Below are positions 43,844-53,384 of a stretch of DNA of 64,000 nt, piece by piece (positions within the stretch are counted from its first letter, which is position 1; every line of letters starts with the position of its first letter). A program made the translations under genes and the position numbers. This DNA comes from Candidatus Brocadia sp. (GTDB lineage: Bacteria; Planctomycetota; Brocadiia; Brocadiales; Brocadiaceae). The stretch is from the NCBI GenBank assembly GCA_021646415.1, contig SOEU01000016.1, positions 1-64,000 on the forward strand, in the 5' to 3' direction. The notes below the pieces were generated by a model. The model searched no databases. It saw only the letters and a list, made by a program, of their open reading frames with translations, and was not told where the DNA came from.

Positions 43844-45589
43844 ATGTTAAATATAACAACAAAAGCAAAGCATAGGGACATTTATCCTGAGGTCGTAAAT
43901 CTCCTCGATAACTCAAAGAAGTTCTTTGAACGGGTTGGTATATCAGAGATGGAGAAAAAAGTAGTTGAAATGCGTACCCAGTTGGAAGAGCCTTTTTATC
44001 TTTTGATAGCCGGAGAGTACAACTCCGGTAAATCCAGCTTCATCAATGCCATGTGTGGTGAACATGTTTTACAGGATGGTCCGACTCCTACCACGAATCG
44101 AATCACATTGTTAACATACGGAGAGAGCATAGAGGTCAAGGAGGTGGGTGATCATTTATGTCAGGCAACTTACCCTATGGAAACATTGAAAGACGTTACT
44201 TTGGTTGATACACCAGGCACTAATTCAATTATTCTAGAACATGCAGCGCTAACGGAAAGCTTTGTCCACAGAGCAGAACTTGTCCTCTTTGTAACCTCTG
44301 CAGACCATCCATTTACGGAGAGCGAGCGACAATTTCTGCAATTTTTGAAGGGCAAGTGGGGCCGAAAGGTGCTATTTATTCTCAACAAGATAGACCTGAA
44401 GACACCTGAAGAACTCAATGAGATCCTGAATTTTTTGGAGAAGAATTGTTACCGGTTGCTCGGGTTTGAACCAAAGATATTATCGATGTCCGCGAGGGAG
44501 GCTTACAAAGCAAAAGTTGAAGGAGATACGGTTCTCCTTGAAAAAAGCAAAATTAAAGAGGTTGAAGCTTTTGTATTTGAAAAAATGGACCTTGATACGA
44601 AGATCGATTTTAAATTGGTCAGCCCTTTAAAATATTTGTTCAATGTGTTTACTGAACTCCAACAAGGTCTCAGCGAGAGGGTTAATAAGTGCAATACTGA
44701 TATCAAAAGTATTGAACGATTTGAGACGCGGCTTAAGAATAAAAAGCAGGATATGCAGGAGTATACATTAAAATACAGAGACGAGATTAAGCTTGTATTT
44801 TCGCGGTTAAAAGAAAAATTGGATAATTTTCTGAATTCGTATGTTACTATGAAGTCCGTAATTCTTTCCAAGGTGGGACGGGAAAAGATTGATGATCGGT
44901 TTAAGAGGGAAGTTTACGGGCTTTTAAATCCGCAAACTGATTTAGACCGTATTGTCGATGATGTGGTAGATTATGTCGCAAGAAATAACCGGTCATTATG
45001 GGATTTAGCAAGAGACCATATAGAGAAAGAAGTTGGATATGACCGTAGGGCGGGAAGTATCCTTGATGGGCACGCGGAACGACGCTATGACGATCGAAAG
45101 CATGAAATCGAAGTTGCTTTAAAGTCGCGTTCTAAAGAATTCAGAGAATTAGATATTGAACGAGAATCAGAGAGGCTGAGTAGTTTGGTTCAGGGTGGAT
45201 TTATTGGCTTTTTGTTGACCGAAGCGTTTGCTGTTGGCATTGGTGTTGGTGTTACAATGATGTTCTCATGGATTGTACCTCCCCCTGTCATAATAGGAAT
45301 CGCCGTTACCTTGGCATCTATTGGGTTTGCCATTTTCCCTCAAAGGCGGAAGTCGTTCCGGAATGAATTTATGAAACGTACGGATGCAATATGTGAACGA
45401 TTTGTCGAGTTCATGAAATTTGAAATCGATAAAGCCATTGATCGCGTGATTGAAGATATCAGTAATAATATTTCTTCGTACCGCGATCTTCGATGGACAG
45501 AAAGGGAAGAGATGGTGCGGCAGGTATCAGAAGTAAACTCGTTGCTGGAAAATGTGAAGAGCCTGATGCGAAAAAGCGGTTTAACATAA
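43844..45589 (+). CDS. Bacterial dynamin-like GTPase
   Basis: A 581-residue protein. P-loop GEYNSGKSS (57-65), switch threonines in TPTTNR (81-86), G3 motif VDTPG (121-125) and G4 motif NKID (181-184) form a complete GTPase domain. A long helical, coiled-coil stalk covers about 260-440. Two adjacent hydrophobic helices (about 448-500) form a membrane paddle. A helical tail follows. Bacterial dynamin-like proteins remodel or protect membranes; the role here is not known. An anammox host, with its internal anammoxosome membrane, would make this a plausible membrane-remodelling candidate, but that is speculation. Confidence 0.85.
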   Translation: MLNITTKAKHRDIYPEVVNLLDNSKKFFERVGISEMEKKVVEMRTQLEEPFYLLIAGEYNSGKSSFINAMCGEHVLQDGPTPTTNRITLLTYGESIEVKEVGDHLCQATYPMETLKDVTLVDTPGTNSIILEHAALTESFVHRAELVLFVTSADHPFTESERQFLQFLKGKWGRKVLFILNKIDLKTPEELNEILNFLEKNCYRLLGFEPKILSMSAREAYKAKVEGDTVLLEKSKIKEVEAFVFEKMDLDTKIDFKLVSPLKYLFNVFTELQQGLSERVNKCNTDIKSIERFETRLKNKKQDMQEYTLKYRDEIKLVFSRLKEKLDNFLNSYVTMKSVILSKVGREKIDDRFKREVYGLLNPQTDLDRIVDDVVDYVARNNRSLWDLARDHIEKEVGYDRRAGSILDGHAERRYDDRKHEIEVALKSRSKEFRELDIERESERLSSLVQGGFIGFLLTEAFAVGIGVGVTMMFSWIVPPPVIIGIAVTLASIGFAIFPQRRKSFRNEFMKRTDAICERFVEFMKFEIDKAIDRVIEDISNNISSYRDLRWTEREEMVRQVSEVNSLLENVKSLMRKSGLT

Positions 45590-45699
45590 GAGAAAGATCA
45601 TGGGGGAAATAAGAATTTTTTTATGATGGCTTGATTGCGGAAATTTACGAAAGAATGTTGGCTCATGTGAATAAAGCTTGGATAGTAAAGAGAGGGTAC

Positions 45700-46176
45700 A
45701 TGCTGTTTGGGATCGGATATGATATTCATAAACTTGTTGAAAACCGCAAACTGGTACTGGGCGGCGTTGAGTTTGATTACCATTTAGGACTACTTGGTCA
45801 TTCGGATGCCGATGTAGTGCTCCATGCTGTATGTGATGCGTTACTTGGGGCTGCAGCCCTTGGTGATATTGGAGAACATTTCCCGGATACCGATCCGAAG
45901 TGGAAAGGGGTCTCCAGCAAGTTCCTTCTTTTGAAGGTTGCTGATCTTGTGAAAGAGAGGCGCTGCAAGATAAACAATGTGGACGTAATGATCCTTGCCC
46001 AAAAACCCAAAATCGGTTCCAGGAAATTAGAGATGAAGGAAAATATTGCAGAATGGCTCCATGTGGATGCAAGGAGGGTCAATATTAAGGCAACGACGAT
46101 GGAAGGCGTAGATGCCATTGGTCGTGGCGAGGCTATTGCAGCCCAGGCCATTGCAAGTTTATGTGAAGACCTGTAA
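45700..46176 (+). CDS. ispF: 2-C-methyl-D-erythritol 2,4-cyclodiphosphate synthase
   Basis: MEP-pathway enzyme closing the cyclodiphosphate ring. With ATG at 45700 it has the normal 158 residues and the family opening GIGYDIHKL, with the metal ligands in D-x-H (D8, H10) and the later HSDADVVLHA. DIGEHFPDTDP and the C-terminal TTMEGVDAIGRGEAI are intact. AGAGGG precedes this start; upstream in-frame starts add non-family sequence. Confidence 0.94.
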   Translation: MLFGIGYDIHKLVENRKLVLGGVEFDYHLGLLGHSDADVVLHAVCDALLGAAALGDIGEHFPDTDPKWKGVSSKFLLLKVADLVKERRCKINNVDVMILAQKPKIGSRKLEMKENIAEWLHVDARRVNIKATTMEGVDAIGRGEAIAAQAIASLCEDL

Positions 46177-46201
46177 TTGTAAAGGATGAAATAATTTCAC
46201 T

Positions 46202-46744
46202 ATGGCGATATGGAAAAGGAAAAAGAAGGCAAAGGAATCTGAAGAAAATCTCCCGAAAGAAGGGATAGGAGAAACTTCCGAAGGGGATGTTCCTTCTGAT
46301 ACAATCATAGAAATACCAACCACAAAAGAACAACCCAAACAAGAAGAGACTGTTTCTGAAAAAATACCCGAAATTGAAATTTCTCCAACAGTCCAGGAAG
46401 ATTTGAGTAGTGGCGTAATATTGTATGGAAAGAAGATTTCTGGTTTTCTTGGGAAGGGTTTTTGGGGGATATTGTCTATTTTGATCATGCCTCCTATATT
46501 AGTATTTGCCTTAAGCATTCTTGTTATTGTGTTTATGCTCATCTTTCCACTACTAGCAGTCGTACTGGTCGCATCGGTGCCTGCCGTCTTTGTAACCTTA
46601 TCCATATTTATTATTGCGCTTCCCGTGCTATTTCCCCTGCTCGTGTTATTCTTGCTCATTACCGGCAAGGGCAGATTATTGATAGGTTCGGAAGGGAAGT
46701 GGTTCGGTATCGAAATGTTCGGAAAGAGTTACTCTCTGAAATAG
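46202..46744 (+). CDS. Hypothetical membrane protein
   Basis: A 180-residue protein with no family I recognise. The first ~65 residues are charged and low in complexity (K/E-rich), likely cytoplasmic and disordered. Residues about 84-155 are almost continuously hydrophobic and form two to three transmembrane helices. A short tail follows. It starts 25 bases after ispF and is probably cotranscribed with it. Confidence 0.6.
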   Translation: MAIWKRKKKAKESEENLPKEGIGETSEGDVPSDTIIEIPTTKEQPKQEETVSEKIPEIEISPTVQEDLSSGVILYGKKISGFLGKGFWGILSILIMPPILVFALSILVIVFMLIFPLLAVVLVASVPAVFVTLSIFIIALPVLFPLLVLFLLITGKGRLLIGSEGKWFGIEMFGKSYSLK

Positions 46745-46792
46745 CAAGATATGAATCCTGTCAGGGAAAGGAATAGATGCAGCAGGAAATTG

Positions 46793-48067
46793 TTACCTGG
46801 CAATAACCTTCATTCCCCCCATATATGGCTGAAGGACATCCGGGATTATAATGGACCCATCCTTTCGCTGATAGGTTTCGAGAATTGCGATAACTGTTCT
46901 TGGCAGGGCTAATCCGGAGCCGTTTAAGGTATGTACAAATCGTAATTTACCATCCTCGTCCCGGAAACGAATATTAATACGCCTTGCCTGAAAATCTTCA
47001 AAATTGCTGCAGGATGAAACCTCAAGGAATTTGTCCAATCCCGGTGCCCAAACTTCAATGTCATAACACTTAGCCGCTGCAAAGCTCATATCTCCCGTAG
47101 ATAATTTTGCCACCCGGTATTCAAGTCCCAGGAGCTGAAGTATCTTTTCCGCATTAATCAGTAATGACTCCAGTTCATTGTAAGAAGTTTCTGGCCTTAC
47201 CAGTTTCACTAATTCTACTTTATTGAATTGATGTACCCGAATAATACCCCTCGTATCCTTACCATAAGAACCAGCCTCGCGCCGAAAGCAAGGAGTGTAG
47301 GCAGTGTAGTAGATGGGGAGGTCTTTGAAAGAGAGTATCTCATCACGATGGATGTTGGTAACCGGAACTTCCGCCGTTGGAACGAGAAAGAGGTCATCTA
47401 CGGCAGTTCGATACATATCCTCTTCCAGCTTGGGTAATTGGCCTGTGCCGGTCATAGACGTGCGGTTAACGAGAAACGGAGGAAACAATTCAGTATAGCC
47501 ATGTTCTCGGGTATGGGTGTCCAGCATGAAACAAAATAAGGCACGCTCAAGTTTTGCACCGGGTCCTTTTAGAAGGATAAAACCCGAACCGGAGATTTTT
47601 GAAGAACGTTCCAGATCCAGGATATTCAAAATCCGTCCCAATTCCCAGTGTGGTAAAGGTGCAAAATCAAACGTTTTCCGCTGTCCCCATGTCCTGACGA
47701 TGACGTTATCATTGGCATCCCTCCCAATGGGTACGTCCGCTGCTGGGATGTTTGGGATACGAAGGAGCAGATTGATGATTTTGGGTTCCAGTTCCTTCAG
47801 TATTTCCTCAATGGATTTTATTTCATCGCCGATCTTTTTTGTTTCTTCGATAATATTAGAGGCGTCTTGACCTCTTTTTTTCAGTTCGCTGACCTCTCTT
47901 GATTTTTCGTTACGTTTACCCTTCAATTGTTCGCAGGTATGGATTAGAGACCTGCGTTGCGTATCCAGTTCTAAAATTTGGTCTATGCTGGCTGCATTTT
48001 CATGTTTATGGGCAATGGCCTGCTTTATTTTGTCAGGATTATTCCTGATAAAATTTATGTCGAGCAT
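46793..48067 (-). CDS. serS: Seryl-tRNA synthetase
   Basis: Class II synthetase, 424 residues. The N-terminal coiled-coil arm (about 30-100) binds tRNA-Ser. Motif 2 is recognisable as [14 protein letters not shown] and motif 3 as [20 protein letters not shown] and [17 protein letters not shown] are also in place. It converges on the ispF-membrane-protein unit. No T-box or other leader was recognised upstream. Confidence 0.96.
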   Translation of the reverse strand: MLDINFIRNNPDKIKQAIAHKHENAASIDQILELDTQRRSLIHTCEQLKGKRNEKSREVSELKKRGQDASNIIEETKKIGDEIKSIEEILKELEPKIINLLLRIPNIPAADVPIGRDANDNVIVRTWGQRKTFDFAPLPHWELGRILNILDLERSSKISGSGFILLKGPGAKLERALFCFMLDTHTREHGYTELFPPFLVNRTSMTGTGQLPKLEEDMYRTAVDDLFLVPTAEVPVTNIHRDEILSFKDLPIYYTAYTPCFRREAGSYGKDTRGIIRVHQFNKVELVKLVRPETSYNELESLLINAEKILQLLGLEYRVAKLSTGDMSFAAAKCYDIEVWAPGLDKFLEVSSCSNFEDFQARRINIRFRDEDGKLRFVHTLNGSGLALPRTVIAILETYQRKDGSIIIPDVLQPYMGGMKVIAR

Positions 48068-48628
48068 ATATTCAAAAAATCTCCGTTTACTATGATAGAT
48101 AACAGTTTTCTGGGGTCATGGAACTGTAGCCATGTAACAAGGTCTATGTCGTTTTACCATATCTCCGAAACTTGTTATCTCACAGAACTTATGAATCACT
48201 CATAATTCTTGTAATTAATAGGTGCTGAATTATATGGAATTATTCCGCTTATTTCAATAACTTTATAAATGTTAACGATATACGGATAATCATATTTTTC
48301 TATGTCGTATTTATGACGTACATTAATTCTGTGCTACGAAGGAGATGATTTTGTTTAGCGTTATTCCCTTGTGTTTACTCATTTATTCCATGTTTATATA
48401 ATTTTATATGCAACTTCTGTGTATTTCAGCAAACAAAAGATCATTGTTGAATGATAAGTAGTTGCCACAGGCGCTTCATCTGAAAGTTATTGAGGACATC
48501 TCCTGTAATTTTTTCATTGAAGAAAAGGAAAAAAAAGAATTGAATTATGGTGGTTTTTTGATGTTTCCTTCAGACAAAAACACAATTATGTATTATTTCA
48601 TCCAACATCTTTGTAGGAGGATTTGAAG
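48068..48628. other. Long divergent intergenic region between serS and the TPR gene
   Basis: AT-rich, with no gene or RNA recognised. It must contain the promoters of two diverging genes. The ribosome-binding site AGGAGG (48615-48620) at its end belongs to the TPR gene. Confidence 0.55.
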
Positions 48629-51352
48629 ATGTCAAAACTTCTGTTGGGTTTGTGGACTACCATTGCCGTACTGATAGCATGTCCGATAACTTGGGCAACG
48701 CCACCTGTGCCCGAGGGCGATGCGCAGGTCTTGGATCAGTACTGGCGTGGCTTGGTAGCGATGCGTGAAGCTAAGTGGACCGAATCGATCACGCCATTGT
48801 CGCAGGCTATTGCCCGTATGCCTGGCAATGGTCGGTTGCTGCTGGCACGCGGAGTGGCGTATGCGCTTGCCAGTGATTTTGACCGTGCCATTGGAGACCT
48901 TACGCGTGCACAGATGAAAGGGAGTCGCGAACCACAACTCTGGAAGTATGCCGTAGAAGCCATGAGCAACAAACTTGCGGAGGGCAGCGGTATCCCGATA
49001 CCGCGCAGTTTGCAAAAAGAAGCAGGACGTACGGCAGTGTTTTCAGGCATCCCCGGACACATGATCCAGGGTGGTAACGACTATACCACAAGCTATGCGT
49101 CATGCGTATATTACGAGCTGGCGATGCCGTACCGTATGGCAAAGGAAAGGAGAGGCAGCACGTCTACGGAGATGATTACCGCAGCCAAAAGAAAGGCCAG
49201 CCGGTGGTTCGCTAACCGCGCACTGGCTGCGCCTGAACTGGCGTCGAGGAACTATGGTTGGGCGCAACAACTTATGCATGCCAATCAACTCCCGGCGGCG
49301 AGGGACATCTTGAAAATTGCACGATCGGCGTACCCACAGGACGCGGATATGGCGGCGTCGGCTGGGGATCTGTGGAGGCTGGCTGGCAGACTGGTGACCG
49401 CACGGCGGGATTACACGATCGCGCTGACGATGAACACGGCGCATGCATCAGCATACGCCGGCCGTGCTGAGGTGGCAGCGATAATGGGCGACGCACGCCG
49501 TGCCCGTGCCGACCTGTCGCAGGCAAAGCTCTATGGGGGCGCAGAGCTGGCAGGTGTCAAACAGCGAATCGAACGTGCATTGGCACGCAAGGATGAGAAG
49601 AAAGATCCATCGGCCCTACTGGATGAACTGGACAAGGCAGCCAGCGGTGGCGCAACAATCGAAGCACTGCTCCCCTTGTCACAGAGGCTGCACCATAGCG
49701 CAGCCCAGAGTGACCGCCAGTACAGTGAGCTGTATCAGGATCAATTACGGGAGCATGAAGATGCTGTGAGACGCAATCCCAAAAACATTGATGGATGGGT
49801 AGCACTTGCGCAGTATCTCGTGGACGAAGTGGATGTCCGGGGTGAGGAGGTTGAACCACGCCGCGGCCTTGTACCATTTCGTTGGCAGTACAGTTCAGAG
49901 TCAGAGTTAAATCGTGCATTGTATGCGGTAAACCAGGCAATCCTGCTTGATAACCGTAACATCGGCGGTTTAGTGACAAAGGCATATGTGCTTGATGGGC
50001 TGGGGCAGCGTGACCAGGCAGAGCAATTACTGATGTCTGCGATCAAGATTGCAGGTCCTAACGATGCGCGGGCAGTGCGTTTGCTCGCCGAGTATCGCAG
50101 CCGCCAGGTTGGCCAATTGTTGGCGTCTGCTATGGCACTGCGAATGCCGACGTATTCTACAAGTAAGCACACTGAACATCGTTACGACGGCGTGTGGGAA
50201 ATCACAACCACTTACAGGCATGATCCGAGCACAGAAGATCTGCGAAATGCTGATGATCTTGAACGAAAGGCGGCTGCACTGATGCGAGAGGCGAAGCTGA
50301 CTATGGAAGCGGCGATACGTACGAGCAAAGGCACACTCGAAGGTTTGCTGCTCGAATCATCATACCAGAACTGGTTTGGCACGCGCGACAAGGCGCTGAT
50401 GCTGCTGCAACAGGCCGTGCGAGACTACCCGGAATCGATCAAGGCACACGATGCATTAATTGTGTACCTGAGATTCCTTGGCCGTCATGATGAAGCGATC
50501 GAGCAGGAAACCTACGCGTGGCAGCTTTTCCAGACGACATGTGCACCGTTGCTCCGCCGCGTATGGAACAACGTGGGGAAAACAGGGTGGGCATCTTTGG
50601 TAGACGATTTACAACGAGCGCGTAGACTCAACCCTGCCGATGCACGGGGTACAGCATACTTGGCAGAGGCGAAGGCAGACATGGGACAGGAAAAGGAGGC
50701 AGATGCATTGCGCCGCGTTGCCGCTGCCCTGGAGCAGGCACGGCTCTTATTTGACGAACAAGGCATAGCGCAGTCTTGGCCACGTGACGCGGGTGAGCTG
50801 GCGCTTTCAATGCAGATGCGCCATCTTTTGGCAGCTACGGCGAATAACGGCGGAAAAAAAGATGAAGCGCTGTTACACTATGAGGCAAGTGCGGCTCTGG
50901 CTGGACGCTATCCTGTAGACGGCATTGCCGCACTTATGTTTGGTGCGATGTTGCCAGACCCCAAGGTGCCGCCAATCCCTGCTCCGGCGCCGGTCAACGG
51001 CGCGACATTGGCCGCTGCGGGCTACGTGGGAGCAGCCCGTGCACTACAGACACTCGGACGCGCCGATGAGGCTCAACGCTATTTTCAGGCCGCCGCTTCT
51101 ATGACCCGCGCATACGGCGATTTGACCCCCAATATCGGTACCGGCAGGGGTGATAGCAACTTCGGAGGCATGGCTGAGGGCGCATCGGCTGAGGCCCTGG
51201 TTGAACTGGCCAGAATCGATATAAAGAATCGCAACTACAATGCCGCATTCGAAAAGCTTCAGACTGCCACCCAGGCGAAACCCTCCAACGAACTACGAGG
51301 CGAGATTAATCGCATGATAATGGAGATGTTGCCGCATCTGAACAAGCAATAA
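48629..51352 (+). CDS. Large secreted TPR protein
   Basis: About 907 residues. A Sec signal peptide (LLLGLWTTIAVLIACPITWA) precedes a helical repeat protein with TPR-like units, such as RMPGNGRLLLARGVAYALASDFDRAI near the N-terminus and further pairs of A/Y/A-rich helices through the whole length. No catalytic motif. ATG at 48629 is chosen over TTG at 48623 because AGGAGG is eight bases ahead. The gene is visibly richer in GC than both neighbours and uses different codons, suggesting acquisition. Flanking regions are long and AT-rich. Likely periplasmic scaffold; function unknown. Confidence 0.75.
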   Translation: MSKLLLGLWTTIAVLIACPITWATPPVPEGDAQVLDQYWRGLVAMREAKWTESITPLSQAIARMPGNGRLLLARGVAYALASDFDRAIGDLTRAQMKGSREPQLWKYAVEAMSNKLAEGSGIPIPRSLQKEAGRTAVFSGIPGHMIQGGNDYTTSYASCVYYELAMPYRMAKERRGSTSTEMITAAKRKASRWFANRALAAPELASRNYGWAQQLMHANQLPAARDILKIARSAYPQDADMAASAGDLWRLAGRLVTARRDYTIALTMNTAHASAYAGRAEVAAIMGDARRARADLSQAKLYGGAELAGVKQRIERALARKDEKKDPSALLDELDKAASGGATIEALLPLSQRLHHSAAQSDRQYSELYQDQLREHEDAVRRNPKNIDGWVALAQYLVDEVDVRGEEVEPRRGLVPFRWQYSSESELNRALYAVNQAILLDNRNIGGLVTKAYVLDGLGQRDQAEQLLMSAIKIAGPNDARAVRLLAEYRSRQVGQLLASAMALRMPTYSTSKHTEHRYDGVWEITTTYRHDPSTEDLRNADDLERKAAALMREAKLTMEAAIRTSKGTLEGLLLESSYQNWFGTRDKALMLLQQAVRDYPESIKAHDALIVYLRFLGRHDEAIEQETYAWQLFQTTCAPLLRRVWNNVGKTGWASLVDDLQRARRLNPADARGTAYLAEAKADMGQEKEADALRRVAAALEQARLLFDEQGIAQSWPRDAGELALSMQMRHLLAATANNGGKKDEALLHYEASAALAGRYPVDGIAALMFGAMLPDPKVPPIPAPAPVNGATLAAAGYVGAARALQTLGRADEAQRYFQAAASMTRAYGDLTPNIGTGRGDSNFGGMAEGASAEALVELARIDIKNRNYNAAFEKLQTATQAKPSNELRGEINRMIMEMLPHLNKQ

Positions 51353-52028
51353 TACTGCGAAAATAACAGAACAGTTTACGATTCAAAGCAAAAAGTTAAA
51401 TATTCTTATAACCATTTAAATGTTTGAAAAAGTAACACGTCCCTAAAGAATCAAATGCTGCTAAATCTTTGTTCAAACGGTATAGTATAGCTGTTTGCTC
51501 TTTCCCTTCTCGTGTTTCAATTGATTGTTGCCTGATTTTAGAAGCAAGGCGCTGACCACTAGCCCGCATTTCTCACGGAGGGTTATTTGTGATATCAAAA
51601 GGTTTCAAAATGCGAATGCGGTTGCTTTACAAGACGGACTCTTTCAGCTTTTATGCATCAAAATTGAATATATTGAAGATTTTATTGATAAAAACACCGG
51701 GACATGCCACCAAAAGGCGTATTTTGGGTGCAGTGTAGCGCCCCCTGTCCTGATTCATGAAACGGCTTAATTTTGCCATGTGATTTATTCTCCTCTGTTT
51801 CGTCACTCGAAATCATGAGAGTTCTTTACCATAAAATAAATTGCAATCCCATGAGTTTTTGCTTTAATATCCTTCACGTAAAAAAAACAATTATTTTTGC
51901 ATATATTATCTTTCAAAGATACTTTGGCCTTTTTAGAAAAATATGAATAAAGTCAACCCTGACAGGGTTAACTCACAAATTTCGTGCTTCGGATTTATTT
52001 TTTCGACTCGTTCGGGTTAGGAATTACC
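51353..52028. other. Intergenic region with repeat, upstream of glmM
   Basis: No convincing gene. A frame of 81 codons (51525-51770) lacks a ribosome-binding site and a family match and may be a decayed fragment. The right end is the ~68-bp dispersed repeat. Confidence 0.45.
51955..52021. repeat. ~68-bp dispersed repeat, copy 2, at the glmM start
   Basis: Palindrome AACCCTGACAGGGTT (51955-51969) followed by the stretch shared with 36166-36219. Its last bases TTAGG lie seven bases before the glmM ATG and serve as, or overlap, the ribosome-binding site. Confidence 0.8.
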
Positions 52029-53381
52029 ATGGAAAAATTATTTGGAACAGATGGCATACGGGGTATAGCAAATATATTTCCCATGACGCCTGAAGTTGTA
52101 TTGAACATCGGTAAAGCCACTGCTCATGTTTTCAAGGAAACATACGGGAAGAAAAGGCCTAAGCTCGTTATAGGCAGAGATACCAGGCTAAGTGGCTGTA
52201 TGATAGAAAATGCACTTACATCCGGGATCTTATCCGCAGGCGCAGATGTCTTCCTTGTTGGTCATATGCCAACACCTGCCATTGCCCATTTAACAAAATC
52301 ATTGAATGTTGATGCAGGTATTGTAATTAGCGCTTCACATAATCCTGCCTCAGATAATGGAATAAAGATTTTTAATGGTGATGGCTATAAGTTGTCCGAT
52401 GATGTCGAAGAAGAAATTGAAAAATATATCTTAATAGAAAATGTAAAAACAGAACATATAACAGGATGTTTCATAGGAAATGCACATTACGTTGATGATC
52501 CAAAAGGAAGGTATATAGAATTTGCAAAAGCTTCTATAAAAAACCTGAGTATAAAAGGATTAAAAATTGTCTTAGATTGTGCTAATGGCGCCGCATATAA
52601 TACTGCACCACATGTATTGAGAGAGTTAGGCGCAGAAGTTATTGTGCTCAACGATAAACCAGACGGACTGAACATAAACTTGGATTGCGGGGCACTGCAT
52701 CCTGAAAAAATGAAGGAAGTGGTGAAAAAAGAGAAGGCACATATCGGAATAGCACTAGACGGTGATGCAGACAGGGTTATCGTTTGTGATGAAAAGGGAA
52801 ATAATGTTGATGGTGACCATATCATCGCAATATGCGCAATTTACCTGAAAGAGAAAGGTGCATTGAAGAAAAATTGCGTTGTTACCACGATCATGACGAA
52901 TAAAGGATTCGATATTGCGATGGATAAAAAGCATATCCGTGTTGTTAAGACAAAGGTGGGCGACAGGTACGTCATTGATGAGATAAGGAAAAAAGGATAT
53001 GTTTTGGGCGGTGAACAGTCCGGACATATCATATTCTCAAATCATACAACAACGGGTGACGGAATAATCTCTGCCTTACAATTGTTGGGAATTATGAAGG
53101 AGAAGGGGGAAAAATTAAGTAAGTTAAAGGAATGCATGAAATCCCTGCCCCAGGTGCTTATGAATGTTAAAGTAAAAGAAAAAAGGGATATCGATACCCT
53201 GAAAGCAAGGAAGTATATCTGGAAAGCAGAAGAAAAATTGGGGAAAAAGGGAAGGGTGCTCGTCAGATATTCGGGAACAGAGCATTTATGCAGGGTCATG
53301 ATTGAAGGTGAGCAGAAAAAAGAAATTCAAAAAATGGCGAATGACATTGCCCAGGGAATAAAAAAAGAGATCGGGGTTTAA
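52029..53381 (+). CDS. glmM: Phosphoglucosamine mutase
   Basis: Converts glucosamine-6-phosphate to glucosamine-1-phosphate for UDP-GlcNAc synthesis. With ATG at 52029 it has 450 residues and the correct opening MEKLFGTDGIRG. The phosphorylated serine is S103 in ISASHNP; the Mg site LDGDADR and sugar-binding GGEQSGH are intact, as is the C-terminal RYSGTE phosphate loop. The track-like longer start at 51984 would read through the dispersed repeat and is rejected. Three bases separate it from the next gene. Confidence 0.95.
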   Translation: MEKLFGTDGIRGIANIFPMTPEVVLNIGKATAHVFKETYGKKRPKLVIGRDTRLSGCMIENALTSGILSAGADVFLVGHMPTPAIAHLTKSLNVDAGIVISASHNPASDNGIKIFNGDGYKLSDDVEEEIEKYILIENVKTEHITGCFIGNAHYVDDPKGRYIEFAKASIKNLSIKGLKIVLDCANGAAYNTAPHVLRELGAEVIVLNDKPDGLNINLDCGALHPEKMKEVVKKEKAHIGIALDGDADRVIVCDEKGNNVDGDHIIAICAIYLKEKGALKKNCVVTTIMTNKGFDIAMDKKHIRVVKTKVGDRYVIDEIRKKGYVLGGEQSGHIIFSNHTTTGDGIISALQLLGIMKEKGEKLSKLKECMKSLPQVLMNVKVKEKRDIDTLKARKYIWKAEEKLGKKGRVLVRYSGTEHLCRVMIEGEQKKEIQKMANDIAQGIKKEIGV

Positions 53382-53384
53382 ATT

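Noticed and set aside
48068-48622. T-box leader before serS
   Set aside because: No AGGGUGGNACCGCG-like element and no following terminator were found on the minus strand.
51525-51770. 81-codon frame upstream of glmM
   Set aside because: No ribosome-binding site, no recognised domain, and a doubtful start; may be a decayed fragment but cannot be supported as a gene.
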